A DNA stretch of 30,007 bases. Source: JBMOLK01 sp049325575. GTDB taxonomy: Bacteria; Bacillota; Clostridia; Acetivibrionales; Acetivibrionaceae. Location: the NCBI GenBank assembly GCA_049325575.1, contig JBMOLK010000328.1:1-30007 (forward strand), written 5' to 3'. Position 1 is the stretch's first letter. Every line of letters begins with the position of its first letter. The notes under the pieces were generated by a model. That model was not told the DNA's origin and did not search any database. It saw only the letters and a program-made list of their open reading frames with translations. Positions 6,612 through 14,436 of this stretch are shown here, piece after piece. The position numbers and the translations under genes are program-made.

Positions 6612-8069
6612 TTAAGAATTTATGCTGTAGTTAGGGGCTTCTTTAGTTATATAAATATCATGAGGATGGCTTTCTCTGAGCCCCGCACTTGTTATCCTTA
6701 TAAATTTGGACTTGGTTTTTAAATCTTCAATAGTTTTGGTTCCACAATAACCCATTCCATGCTTTAAACCTTCAACAAGCTGGAACACAGTATCTGATAA
6801 AGGCCCTTTATAAGGAACTCTGCCTTCAACACCTTCGGGTACCAGCTTATTGGCATCCTCCTGGAAGTACCTGTCCTTACTTCCCTTTTGCATAGCTCCC
6901 AGGGAACCCATTCCGCGGTAAACCTTAAACCTCCTACCCTGGTAAATTTCAGACTCTCCAGGGCTTTCTTCTGTACCGGCAAAAAGATTACCTATCATTA
7001 CTACATCTGCGCCAGCTGCTATAGCCTTAGGTATATCTCCCGAATACTTTATGCCACCATCGGCAATTATAGGAATACCATACTCTTTTGCAGCCTGGGA
7101 ACAGTCATTTATGGCAGTAATCTGCGGCACACCTATGCCGGCAACTACTCTGGTAGTACATATTGATCCCGGCCCTATACCTACCTTTATGGCATCGGCT
7201 CCTGCTTCTATCAATTCCCTTGTTCCCTCGGCCGTAGCCACATTGCCTGCTATAACCTGGAGACCGGGGTATGCATCCTTTATTTTCTTCACAGCTTCTA
7301 TTATATTCTTCGAGTGGCCGTGAGCAGAGTCAAGAGCAATTACATCTACCTTGACGTTTACAAGTGCCAAAACTCTCTCCATCATATCTGAAGTAACTCC
7401 CACTGCAGCACCGGCAAGTAATCTGCCTTTTGAATCCTTTGCAGAGTGAGGATATTGGATGGCCTTTTCAATATCTTTTATTGTTATTAAGCCTTTTAGA
7501 TTTCCATTGGCATCTACTATAGGAAGCTTTTCTATTTTATGTCTTCTTAATATTTCCTGTGCCTCATCCAATGTTGTACCTTCAGGAGCAGTTACAAGAC
7601 GCTCTTTTGTCATTACTTCCTTTATCTTTTTATTATAGTTTGTCTCAAACCTTAAGTCCCTATTTGTTATAATTCCCACCAGCTTATTGTTTTCAGTTAT
7701 GGGAACACCTGAAATCTTGTACTTTGCCATTAGTTCCATAGCCTCATAAACATGATGCTCCGGCGAAAGAAAGAAAGGGTCTACTATTACCCCATGCTCC
7801 GACCTTTTAACCTTATCCACTTCCAATGCCTGGTCGGTAATTGACATGTTTTTGTGGATTATACCCACTCCTCCTTCTCTTGCAATTGCAATAGCCAACC
7901 TGGATTCTGTAACAGTATCCATGGCAGAACTCATAAGCGGAATATTTAGCTTAAGAGTTTTTGTAAGGCGAGTAGTAACATCTATATCTCTAGGCAGCAT
8001 TTCCGATTTTTGCGGAACCAACAGCACATCATCAAAGGTTAGTCCAATTTTGGAAAATCTATCTTCCAC
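6612..8069 (-). CDS. guaB: IMP dehydrogenase
   Basis: Oxidises IMP to XMP with NAD+, the first committed step to GMP. The 485 residues match the family. The (beta/alpha)8 barrel is interrupted by two CBS domains (about residues 95-150 and 155-208, EVMTKERLVTAPEGTTLDEA marking the second). The catalytic loop GPGSICTTRVVAG places the nucleophile at Cys304. The flap carries the Arg-Tyr pair in GSKDRYFQED (about 400). The start is GTG at 8067-8069, chosen because AGGAGGG lies 6 bases upstream and the product begins as in other IMPDHs. It has its own promoter and terminator, with a leader of about 177 bases. No purine-riboswitch core is recognisable there. Confidence 0.98.
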   Translation of the reverse strand: MEDRFSKIGLTFDDVLLVPQKSEMLPRDIDVTTRLTKTLKLNIPLMSSAMDTVTESRLAIAIAREGGVGIIHKNMSITDQALEVDKVKRSEHGVIVDPFFLSPEHHVYEAMELMAKYKISGVPITENNKLVGIITNRDLRFETNYNKKIKEVMTKERLVTAPEGTTLDEAQEILRRHKIEKLPIVDANGNLKGLITIKDIEKAIQYPHSAKDSKGRLLAGAAVGVTSDMMERVLALVNVKVDVIALDSAHGHSKNIIEAVKKIKDAYPGLQVIAGNVATAEGTRELIEAGADAIKVGIGPGSICTTRVVAGIGVPQITAINDCSQAAKEYGIPIIADGGIKYSGDIPKAIAAGADVVMIGNLFAGTEESPGESEIYQGRRFKVYRGMGSLGAMQKGSKDRYFQEDANKLVPEGVEGRVPYKGPLSDTVFQLVEGLKHGMGYCGTKTIEDLKTKSKFIRITSAGLRESHPHDIYITKEAPNYSINS

Positions 8070-8246
8070 TTTAATCCCTCCTAATAAAAAAATAATTATA
8101 TAAACCTTAAAAAGTTAGCGCGGTATGAAATAATAAGGTTCTTGAATTCTTACGTACTAAAGATACATAACATGAAATTAACTAAACATATGGAAGCTTT
8201 ATATCTCGTAATAGACGCACTCTATCTCTCTTGCGCCAAAATGGTT
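8070..8246 (-). other. Long guaB 5' leader
   Basis: From the predicted start near 8246 to the guaB GTG is about 177 bases. It contains a short GGCGC/GCGTC stem near its 5' end and, next to the gene, AACCTTA/TAAGGTT (8134-8140 with 8103-8109) followed on the minus strand by TATATAATTATTTTTTTATT, which could be a weak attenuator. No known riboswitch class is recognised. Confidence 0.4.
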
Positions 8247-8252
8247 AGGATA

Positions 8253-8281
8253 ATTATACTAGAGAACATTTATAGCGTCAA
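8253..8281 (-). promoter_or_regulatory. Sigma-A promoter of guaB
   Basis: On the minus strand TTGACG (8276-8281), exactly 17 bases, then TATAAT (8253-8258). It lies only 20 bases past the stop of the upstream GH18 gene, for which I see no separate terminator. Confidence 0.85.
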
Positions 8282-8300
8282 GGAAAATTATATTATATAA

Positions 8301-10049
8301 TTATTTAAAAACATATCTCTTGTCTTTGTTTTGTGTTAGCCATTCCTGGTAGCTGTCAATCTCTTTAAGATTTCTGTTAAGAACCTCCCAGACCTCCTGG
8401 GATACAAAATTTCTACTCCACGAGCATGCACCTGCAAGCTTGTACTTCTGTACTAAAGATGATTTTAAGTTTATGGAGTTGGTATCTTCAAGCCAAATCT
8501 TAAAAAAAGAGCCATCCTTTTGGTACTGTCCATAGAATTGACCACTCTCTTCATCCCATCTGACTTCTGCATTATTTTCCAAAACAGTCTTCCTGGCTGC
8601 TTCCATTGACAGAGCCTTACTTGTTAGATTCTTTCTTCCATTAGCATCAGTTTCTTCCTGCCATAACCGGGTGTAAAAAGGGAGCCCCAAAAGCAGCTTT
8701 TCCCTTGGAACCCTCTCTTCCTCAAGAACCCTTTTGAGGATTTTCTCCTGCCATGTCACCTGTGCAACGGATCCGGCCACAGGGCTTGTACTCCAATGCT
8801 GATCATAGGACATGTACATTACATAGTCTACTACCTCACTTAAGGCTTTTTTATCATAGCATTTTATGTCATTTACATCCACTGAAACAACCAATCCCTG
8901 TTCCTTTAAAAAAGGTGTAATATCCCTGACAAATTGGGTAAAGGCATGCTTGTCCTTTTCATACATATTCTCAAAATCGATGTTTATTCCATCAAGTTTG
9001 TAAAGTGATGCATATGCAAGAATCTCTTTAATCAGCCGGTCTCTTGAATCGGTGTTATTGAGAAACTTGCTTGTCATTTCATAATCCCTAAAATCGTTAC
9101 TTAAAAGGGCCCATACCTTGTAACCGTTACCATGGGCCCATTCAACATATTTTGAGTAAGCTCTGTTTATTAGCTCTCCATCAGCACTCTTAACTTGAAA
9201 CCATGTAGGGGATATCACATCAAGCCCTTTCATCTCCCCCACCGCCGAATGGTCAGTTCTTCTACTGTATACCATATCCCATACCAGATTTATCTTACCC
9301 TTTTGGGGTTTCCAGCCGGGTTCTGCCTTCTCCTCTTGTGGTATCTCCTGTACCATCATTCTTTTTACAACCACAAACCGTTTCTCAATATACCCGATAG
9401 CTCCATCCCATGTCCTGACCTTATACCATTTATCATACTCTTCAAATATTCTTAGTGTATTTTCTTCAGAACTCTCTGCTGAAAGAGAAAGCTTTCTGAT
9501 TATAGGGTATCGCATGGAACGCCCTCTTCTTATGACTGCCTCCGGTGATATGGGTTCTGCAATCTGCCTTAAGCTGTTTTTATAATCTATGACAATCACA
9601 TTGCTTTGCTTTATATAGGATACTTCAATACTATAGAAACTGCTTAGGAACTCTATTGGTATATATACTATTTCATTTTCCTTTATGACCGGAATCTTTA
9701 AAGCCATAGGCTTATTATTAACAATAGCATCAAGATTGTCGGTCTTCATCCTTATTACTCTATCTTTTGTAGTAATAGTGACTTTCTCTAAAGCTTCATC
9801 CCAGTAAATATTAGGATCAAAATAACTCTTTACAACATTAAATGGAAGCAGAACCTCTCCTTCTAAAATCTTAGGTTCATGTTCCGAAATAATCTGCTCA
9901 CCCTCAACTACCAGGATCAGTTTCCCTTCCTCAAAAGCAGGAACCACCTTGTCATTCGGTCTGAAATGAAGGTAATAGACTGCAGGAATCGCAGAGATAC
10001 CAACTAATACAAGAATTACTACCAGAACTACTAAAACAGCTCTCTTCAA
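8301..10049 (-). CDS. Membrane-anchored GH18 protein (YaaH/SleL-like) with SH3 domain
   Basis: A probable spore- or wall-associated glycosidase. With the start used here it has 582 residues. Parts in order: an N-terminal hydrophobic anchor (about 5-25, a run of L/V/I), a copper-amine-oxidase-N-like domain (about 35-155, GEVLLPFNVVKSYF and EIVYIPIEFLSSFY), a bacterial SH3-like domain (about 175-230, KWYKVRTWDGAIGYIEKR) and a GH18 barrel to the end. The active-site strand reads LDGINIDFENM; the Glu (residue 360 in this numbering) is the expected acid, and Asn in place of the first Asp of DxxDxDxE is common in the YaaH/SleL branch. No ATG is available. TTG at 10047-10049 has a run of seven G six bases upstream; an in-frame TTG at 10062-10064 would add five residues. 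Substrate (peptidoglycan or cortex) is inferred from the family. Confidence 0.9.
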   Translation of the reverse strand: MKRAVLVVLVVILVLVGISAIPAVYYLHFRPNDKVVPAFEEGKLILVVEGEQIISEHEPKILEGEVLLPFNVVKSYFDPNIYWDEALEKVTITTKDRVIRMKTDNLDAIVNNKPMALKIPVIKENEIVYIPIEFLSSFYSIEVSYIKQSNVIVIDYKNSLRQIAEPISPEAVIRRGRSMRYPIIRKLSLSAESSEENTLRIFEEYDKWYKVRTWDGAIGYIEKRFVVVKRMMVQEIPQEEKAEPGWKPQKGKINLVWDMVYSRRTDHSAVGEMKGLDVISPTWFQVKSADGELINRAYSKYVEWAHGNGYKVWALLSNDFRDYEMTSKFLNNTDSRDRLIKEILAYASLYKLDGINIDFENMYEKDKHAFTQFVRDITPFLKEQGLVVSVDVNDIKCYDKKALSEVVDYVMYMSYDQHWSTSPVAGSVAQVTWQEKILKRVLEEERVPREKLLLGLPFYTRLWQEETDANGRKNLTSKALSMEAARKTVLENNAEVRWDEESGQFYGQYQKDGSFFKIWLEDTNSINLKSSLVQKYKLAGACSWSRNFVSQEVWEVLNRNLKEIDSYQEWLTQNKDKRYVFK

Positions 10050-10098
10050 ATTTGGCCCCCCCAAAACCTTATTCTTTTAATTTTATCTATTATCAAAC

Positions 10099-10129
10099 AT
10101 TATACAACAAATTTCGATGTAAATCTCAA
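10099..10129 (-). promoter_or_regulatory. Possible promoter of the GH18 gene
   Basis: On the minus strand TTGAGA (10124-10129), a 19-bp spacer and TATAAT (10099-10104). The -35 directly follows the T-run of the preceding terminator. The long spacer lowers confidence. Confidence 0.45.
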
Positions 10130-10130
10130 G

Positions 10131-10197
10131 AAAAAAAAAGGAAGCTTTTATTGCTCCCTTAATTTCTCTATTAATTAAGTTAATAACTTTAGCTTCC
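10131..10197 (-). terminator. Terminator after the small membrane protein gene
   Basis: On the minus strand GGAAGCT (10197-10191) pairs with AGCTTCC (10146-10140), with further inner pairing TTATT/AATAA and CTTAATT/AATTAAG, and is followed by a run of nine T (10139-10131). It begins 3 bases past the stop codon. Confidence 0.93.
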
Positions 10198-10199
10198 CT

Positions 10200-10703
10200 T
10201 TATTGGAATACCTTTCTTGAAACTATGGTTTTAATAGCATTAAGCATCCTGTCATCCGGCTCAAAGTATACTATGGTCTTTTTACCTTTTTGGTTTAAAG
10301 TGAAGAAATAGACACTTCCGGAGTCCATAGAGCTTACTGCCTTTATTATTGTAGCTCCTTCACCTGTTGCTATATTCTGTTTATCTCCGGTTAGCCTGGC
10401 AAATATCTCAAATTCCTTGCAATTGGCACTAATTACTCTTTTTCTTTTCCTTTGGGCAACAATCTTATCTATATCAAGATCTCCATTTGTAAGAGCATAC
10501 TCATACTCAATTCTTCTTGATGATATAATATAATAGGCTAGATACGCCACACCCATTATAAGTATAAATGAAAAACCATAAGGCCCAATAATCGAGATTA
10601 TTGCAGTAGTAAGAACAAGAGCAAGAACAATCGATCCAAATATAATTACTTTATCAAAAGTATCCTTTTTTTTATTAATGATCCTTTCAAGAAATATATC
10701 CAT
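10200..10703 (-). CDS. Small membrane protein, DUF6106-like
   Basis: A 167-residue protein with two predicted membrane segments (about residues 19-40, VIIFGSIVLALVLTTAIISI, and about 43-60, FSFILIMGVAYLAYYII), then a soluble part of about 100 residues with a PH-like strand pattern (RRIEYEYALTNGDLDIDKIV and SSMDSGSVYFFTLNQKGKKT). This layout resembles clostridial proteins annotated as DUF6106; that match is from memory. A strong purine-rich ribosome site (GGGGGAGGGG) precedes the ATG. It lies 39 bases after the PilZ gene, likely on the same transcript, and ends in a strong terminator. Function unknown. Confidence 0.8.
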   Translation of the reverse strand: MDIFLERIINKKKDTFDKVIIFGSIVLALVLTTAIISIIGPYGFSFILIMGVAYLAYYIISSRRIEYEYALTNGDLDIDKIVAQRKRKRVISANCKEFEIFARLTGDKQNIATGEGATIIKAVSSMDSGSVYFFTLNQKGKKTIVYFEPDDRMLNAIKTIVSRKVFQ

Positions 10704-10742
10704 TTTTCCCCTCCCCCAAATGCTATTAGTACCATCAAACGT

Positions 10743-11816
10743 TTACAGGTACCTAATAATTTTATCCTCAAATTCATTATAAATCAACGGTTTAAACAAA
10801 ATATCAACACCTTCAGGGATATTTCCCAATTTCTCGTCATCCTGCAGTTCAATGGGTAAAATCAGCTGGACCTGTATTTGCGGGAAATCAGCACTTATGT
10901 TCCGGATGGTATTTTGTATCTCATCATTTATAACATGGGTATCAATTATTATTATCCTGGGTTTTTCCTCTGTCAAATAGTCAAAATAGAATTTAAAGTT
11001 GTTTATAACATCAAAGTTCTCTGCTCCAAGTTTAATAAGTGACTCTCTGATATCGTAGCTTTCATCAAAATCATAGCTAAATATCACAAGTTTTGTATCA
11101 AATTTTGAATCTGATGATTTATTATACTCCCTAAGAACATTAAGTGACCTGAAATATATATCCTCAAGCCTGGTAATTTCCCTATTTAGGATATTGGCGT
11201 AGCTTCCTGATACATGGTCAAACTGGACTCCATAACTGAAGTTATTACTCCCTGTCTCTGACTTCCTAAGAACCTTCCCACACACTTCAATACCTTCTCC
11301 TAACGCAAACCCTATTTTCATTTCAACCTGGGTATTAAGGTCTAGTTCCATATCTGAAATAACCATTGCTCCGCCTTTACTTATGTTTCTAACTATACAC
11401 CCTGTCCAAAGATTGTCATGCTTTACTTCTGAATCTGGATGGGCATCAGACTTATTCTTTCTTATTTCGCTCTTTAATTCCGTATCAAAACGGATATGCT
11501 TTCTTAAGTTGTAATACTTTTTTGCTTCAAAATACCTTATAGTAACGGTAGAAGGTGTATCAACACTTTTGTCAGCCACTTCTCCGTTTACAATGTACTC
11601 ATATCCCTGTCTCTGGAACTTAAACACTACTTTGTTCCCCGTATCACCGGCATAGCCTATACTTTTGGAATCAACCAGTACATCCATACCATCATGGCTG
11701 GAATATAGAATTGGAAATACACCCCAGACATCATTATTATCGAATCTTACCCTTACAAGATTAGTATATTGCATTATATTAAACAGCTCTTCTTTGCCTA
11801 CCGATATAACACTCAT
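10743..11816 (-). CDS. PilZ-domain protein with C-terminal receiver-like domain
   Basis: A 357-residue probable cyclic-di-GMP effector. The N-terminal part (about 1-100) resembles the YcgR-type domain that precedes PilZ. The PilZ domain shows both ligand motifs: RKHIR (R105 and R109) and NISKGG (N144, S146, G149). The C-terminal 115 residues have a receiver-like pattern: an acidic start (FSYDFDESYD), a strand IIIIDTHVI with an Asp in the phospho-acceptor place, and a late LFKPL with the conserved Lys-Pro. Order PilZ-then-receiver is less usual than the reverse. The ATG at 11814-11816 has AGGAG 7 bases upstream; an in-frame TTG six bases earlier is too close to that site. The structured repeat at 11870-11969 sits just upstream and may be in its leader. 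It is probably co-transcribed with the small membrane protein. Confidence 0.88.
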   Translation of the reverse strand: MSVISVGKEELFNIMQYTNLVRVRFDNNDVWGVFPILYSSHDGMDVLVDSKSIGYAGDTGNKVVFKFQRQGYEYIVNGEVADKSVDTPSTVTIRYFEAKKYYNLRKHIRFDTELKSEIRKNKSDAHPDSEVKHDNLWTGCIVRNISKGGAMVISDMELDLNTQVEMKIGFALGEGIEVCGKVLRKSETGSNNFSYGVQFDHVSGSYANILNREITRLEDIYFRSLNVLREYNKSSDSKFDTKLVIFSYDFDESYDIRESLIKLGAENFDVINNFKFYFDYLTEEKPRIIIIDTHVINDEIQNTIRNISADFPQIQVQLILPIELQDDEKLGNIPEGVDILFKPLIYNEFEDKIIRYL

Positions 11817-11869
11817 AACCAATCTCCTTTATAAAGAAAAATAAAATGCAGTAAAAAAGAATGATCTAA

Positions 11870-11969
11870 AGAGATCGAACATTAAAAGTAGATAAACAAG
11901 ATGAGCAAGCCATTTGAGTCAAATAGGCTTAAGCGAATCATATGTTTATCTTTAAAGTTCGCTATCTCT
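11870..11969. repeat. Dispersed palindromic repeat, copy A
   Basis: About 100 bp that folds as one long imperfect hairpin: AGAGATCGAAC with GTTCG-ct-ATCTCT at the ends, AGATAAACA with TGTTTATCT inside, and AAGCCATTTG with CAAAT-a-GGCTT at the tip. A diverged copy (a little over 80% identical by eye) lies at 26651-26749. It stands between the groEL terminator and the PilZ gene. ATGATC occurs on both sides (11861-11866 and 11976-11981), and TA dinucleotides border the ends, which might be insertion scars. It does not encode a protein. Confidence 0.85.
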
Positions 11970-12168
11970 AAAGACATGATCACATAGAAATTGACATGCT
12001 TATATAATTCTATTTTATACCTTATACGGTCTAAGTGCAATACTCCTTAAAATAGAGTGAGTGTATTTCTCACTTATGACCCATGTTATTCCAAGAACTC
12101 AAGTTTCAAGGCTAAGAGAATGTAACCTTGCTTCGGGCCGAATCAAACTCGCTGCGCTCAAACAAAGA
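11970..12168. other. Intergenic stretch between repeat A and the groEL terminator
   Basis: With the repeat and the terminator this forms a gap of about 400 bases (11817-12221). On the minus strand I see a 6-bp stem AGTGAG/CTCACT (12056-12074) and TTGCAC followed 15 bases later by TATAAA, a poor candidate promoter for the PilZ gene. No gene or tRNA is recognisable. Confidence 0.5.
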
Positions 12169-12192
12169 GAGACCCTGAACAATCAGAGTCTC
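12169..12192 (-). terminator. Terminator of groESL
   Basis: On the minus strand GAGACTCTGA-TTGT-TCAGGGTCTC forms a 10-bp stem with one U-G pair (wobble only on this strand), followed by TCTTTGTTTG. It starts 30 bases past the groEL stop. Confidence 0.85.
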
Positions 12193-12221
12193 CCCATATA
12201 ATATTCTCAATTTACGATGGA

Positions 12222-13856
12222 TTAGTACATTCCACCCATTCCGCCCATTCCACCTGGCATTCCTGCAGGTGCAGCTTCTTTTTCAGGTTTATCTGCTACA
12301 ACACTTTCTGTTGTAAGAACCATTGAAGATACGGAAGCAGCGTTTTGGAGTGCTGATCTTGTAACCTTTGCCGGGTCAACTATACCTACTTCAAGCATGT
12401 TAACATATTTTTCATTTAATGCATCAAAGCCTATACCTGCTTCGCTGTTCTTTATCTTTTCAACTATTACGGAGCCTTCCAGGCCTGCATTCGCAGCGAT
12501 CTGTCTAACCGGCTCTTCTAAAGCCCTTAAGATGATTTGAACGCCTGTCTTTTCGTCTCCAGCAGTAGTTTCCAGAAGCTTTGAAACCTTTGGAATTGCA
12601 TTTATTAAAGCTGTTCCTCCACCTGCTACTATTCCTTCTTCAACAGCAGCCTTTGTAGCGGCAAGAGCATCTTCAATTCTTAATTTCTTTTCCTTCATTT
12701 CTGTTTCAGTTGCAGCACCTACCTGGATAACTGCTACACCACCTGATAGTTTTGCAAGTCTCTCCTGTAATTTTTCTCTATCAAAGTCTGAAGTAGTTTC
12801 TTCGATTTGAGCCTTGATAGATGCAATTCTCTTCTTGATTTCATCCTGACTGCCAGCACCATCAACAATTATAGTGTTTTCTTTCTGAACTTTTACCTGC
12901 CTTGCTCTACCAAGCTGGTTGATGGAAGTTTCTTTCAGGTCAAGACCGAGCTCTTCGGTGATTACTTCCCCGCCTGTCAGGACAGCTATATCCTGGAGCA
13001 TTGCTTTTCTTCTGTCACCAAAGCCGGGAGCCTTAACAGCCACACATGTAAATGTTCCTCTAAGCTTGTTAACTACCAGTGTAGCAAGAGCTTCACCTTC
13101 AACGTCTTCAGCGATTATAACCAGCTTTTTGCCCTGTTGAACTATTTGCTCCAATACAGGAAGGATTTCCTGGATATTGCCTATTTTCTTGTCTGTAATC
13201 AAAATATACGGATCATCAAGAACCGCTTCCATTTTTTCAGTATCTGTGATCATGTAAGGTGATACATATCCTCTATCGAACTGCATACCTTCAACTACTT
13301 CAAGGTTTGTACCCATGGTTTTGGATTCTTCTACAGTAATAACGCCATCGTTTGTAACCTTTTCCATAGCATCAGCTATAAGATTACCTATAACATCATC
13401 ATTAGCGGAAATTGAAGCAACCCTTGCTATATCTTCTTTTCCTTTTATCTTCTGGCTCACTTCCTTAATGCCGTCAACAGCTGCATCAACTGCTTTTGCT
13501 ATACCCTTTTTGAGTATCATAGGATTAGCGCCTGCAGCTACGTTCTTAAGTCCTTCTCTGATGATAGCTTGAGCAAGAAGTGTTGCTGTAGTAGTACCGT
13601 CACCTGCAACATCATTAGTCTTGGTTGCAACTTCTTTTACAAGCTGTGCACCCATATTTTCAAATGCATCTTCAAGCTCAACTTCCTTTGCGATTGTAAC
13701 ACCGTCATTTGTAATCATTGGGGATCCGAACTTTTTATCAAGAACTACATTTCTTCCTTTAGGTCCTAAAGTAACTTTTACTGTATCAGCCAGCTTGTTG
13801 ACACCGTTCTCCAGCGCTCTTCTAGCTTCTTCACCGAATTTAATTTCCTTTGCCAT
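12222..13856 (-). CDS. groEL: Chaperonin GroEL
   Basis: The 60-kDa chaperonin subunit that assembles as a double heptameric ring and folds proteins with GroES and ATP. Length 544 is standard. Visible signatures include the ATP-site VTLGPKGRNVVLDKKFG (about 29-45) and VAGDGTTTAT (about 85-94, with the catalytic Asp), the hinge motif AAVEEGIVAGGG (about 404-415), and the C-terminal Gly/Met-rich tail ending GGMGGMGGMY. AAGGAGG precedes the ATG. It lies 105 bases downstream of groES in the usual order and shares its CIRCE-controlled promoter. Confidence 0.99.
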   Translation of the reverse strand: MAKEIKFGEEARRALENGVNKLADTVKVTLGPKGRNVVLDKKFGSPMITNDGVTIAKEVELEDAFENMGAQLVKEVATKTNDVAGDGTTTATLLAQAIIREGLKNVAAGANPMILKKGIAKAVDAAVDGIKEVSQKIKGKEDIARVASISANDDVIGNLIADAMEKVTNDGVITVEESKTMGTNLEVVEGMQFDRGYVSPYMITDTEKMEAVLDDPYILITDKKIGNIQEILPVLEQIVQQGKKLVIIAEDVEGEALATLVVNKLRGTFTCVAVKAPGFGDRRKAMLQDIAVLTGGEVITEELGLDLKETSINQLGRARQVKVQKENTIIVDGAGSQDEIKKRIASIKAQIEETTSDFDREKLQERLAKLSGGVAVIQVGAATETEMKEKKLRIEDALAATKAAVEEGIVAGGGTALINAIPKVSKLLETTAGDEKTGVQIILRALEEPVRQIAANAGLEGSVIVEKIKNSEAGIGFDALNEKYVNMLEVGIVDPAKVTRSALQNAASVSSMVLTTESVVADKPEKEAAPAGMPGGMGGMGGMY

Positions 13857-13961
13857 AAAATTAACCTCCTTAGGTATACTTTTTAGAGTTAGGTTAAATA
13901 CATTCTATTAGATGTTTTATCCGAAAACATTTCACCAATCAGAACCAAATACAGGACTTAA

Positions 13962-14246
13962 TTAGTCCACAACTGCCAAAATATCGCCCTGCTTTAAAAT
14001 GGTATACTCCTGTCCGTCAAACTTAACTTCGGTACCGGAATACTTGCTCATAATGACTCTGTCTCCAACCTTTACTTCCATTTTTATTTCTTTTCCGTCC
14101 ACAACAGTACCAGGTCCTACTGCTACAACTTCTGCTACCTGTGGCTTTTCTTTCGCTGAGCCAGGCAACACTATACCGCTTTTTGTAGTTTCTTCACTTT
14201 CTACCATTTTAACAACAACTCTGTCTGCTAAAGGTCTTATTTTCAT
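13962..14246 (-). CDS. groES: Co-chaperonin GroES
   Basis: The 94-residue lid of the GroEL chamber, acting as a heptamer. It starts MKIRPLADRVVVK; the mobile loop that contacts GroEL is ESEETTKSGIVLPGSAKEK (about residues 18-36), and the roof/core strands AEVVAVGPG and GDRVIMSKYSGTEVK are present. AGGAGG lies just upstream of the ATG. It is the first gene of the groES-groEL operon, and CIRCE lies about 50 bases before the start. Confidence 0.99.
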   Translation of the reverse strand: MKIRPLADRVVVKMVESEETTKSGIVLPGSAKEKPQVAEVVAVGPGTVVDGKEIKMEVKVGDRVIMSKYSGTEVKFDGQEYTILKQGDILAVVD

Positions 14247-14298
14247 AAAAGTACCTCCTCTTTATTTTTATTATAATTAGAATTATGTACCTTTTTTA

Positions 14299-14325
14299 TT
14301 AGCACTCACTATAAGTGAGTGCTAA
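14299..14325 (-). promoter_or_regulatory. CIRCE operator (HrcA binding site)
   Basis: TTAGCACTC, 9 bases, GAGTGCTAA: an exact match to the CIRCE inverted repeat bound by the heat-shock repressor HrcA. It lies between the groES promoter and the groES start, so HrcA should repress groESL until heat stress. No hrcA gene is in the window. Confidence 0.98.
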
Positions 14326-14336
14326 TCGCAAATATA

Positions 14337-14366
14337 ATATTATTATATTATCCATTTTGTTATCAA
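14337..14366 (-). promoter_or_regulatory. Probable groESL promoter
   Basis: On the minus strand TTGATA (14361-14366), an 18-bp spacer and TAATAT (14337-14342), immediately upstream of CIRCE. The surrounding sequence is a run of TA-rich words, so the exact -10 is uncertain. Confidence 0.6.
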
Positions 14367-14436
14367 ACATTCATTTTTTCTAAATTTTATTATTTTGGGG
14401 GAATATTCTCCAATGTGTTGACAATTCTTTTTGAAT

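Noticed and set aside
8070..8246. Guanine/adenine riboswitch before guaB
   Set aside because: The conserved three-way-junction sequences of the purine class are absent.
11991..12019. Plus-strand TTGACA, 17 bp, TTTATA that could start an antisense RNA towards groEL
   Set aside because: The -10 is poor, no gene or RNA structure follows, and the groEL terminator region lies ahead.
12807..13262. Plus-strand reading frame (151 codons) opposite groEL
   Set aside because: Composition is that of an antisense frame and there is no promoter or ribosome site; groEL is certain.
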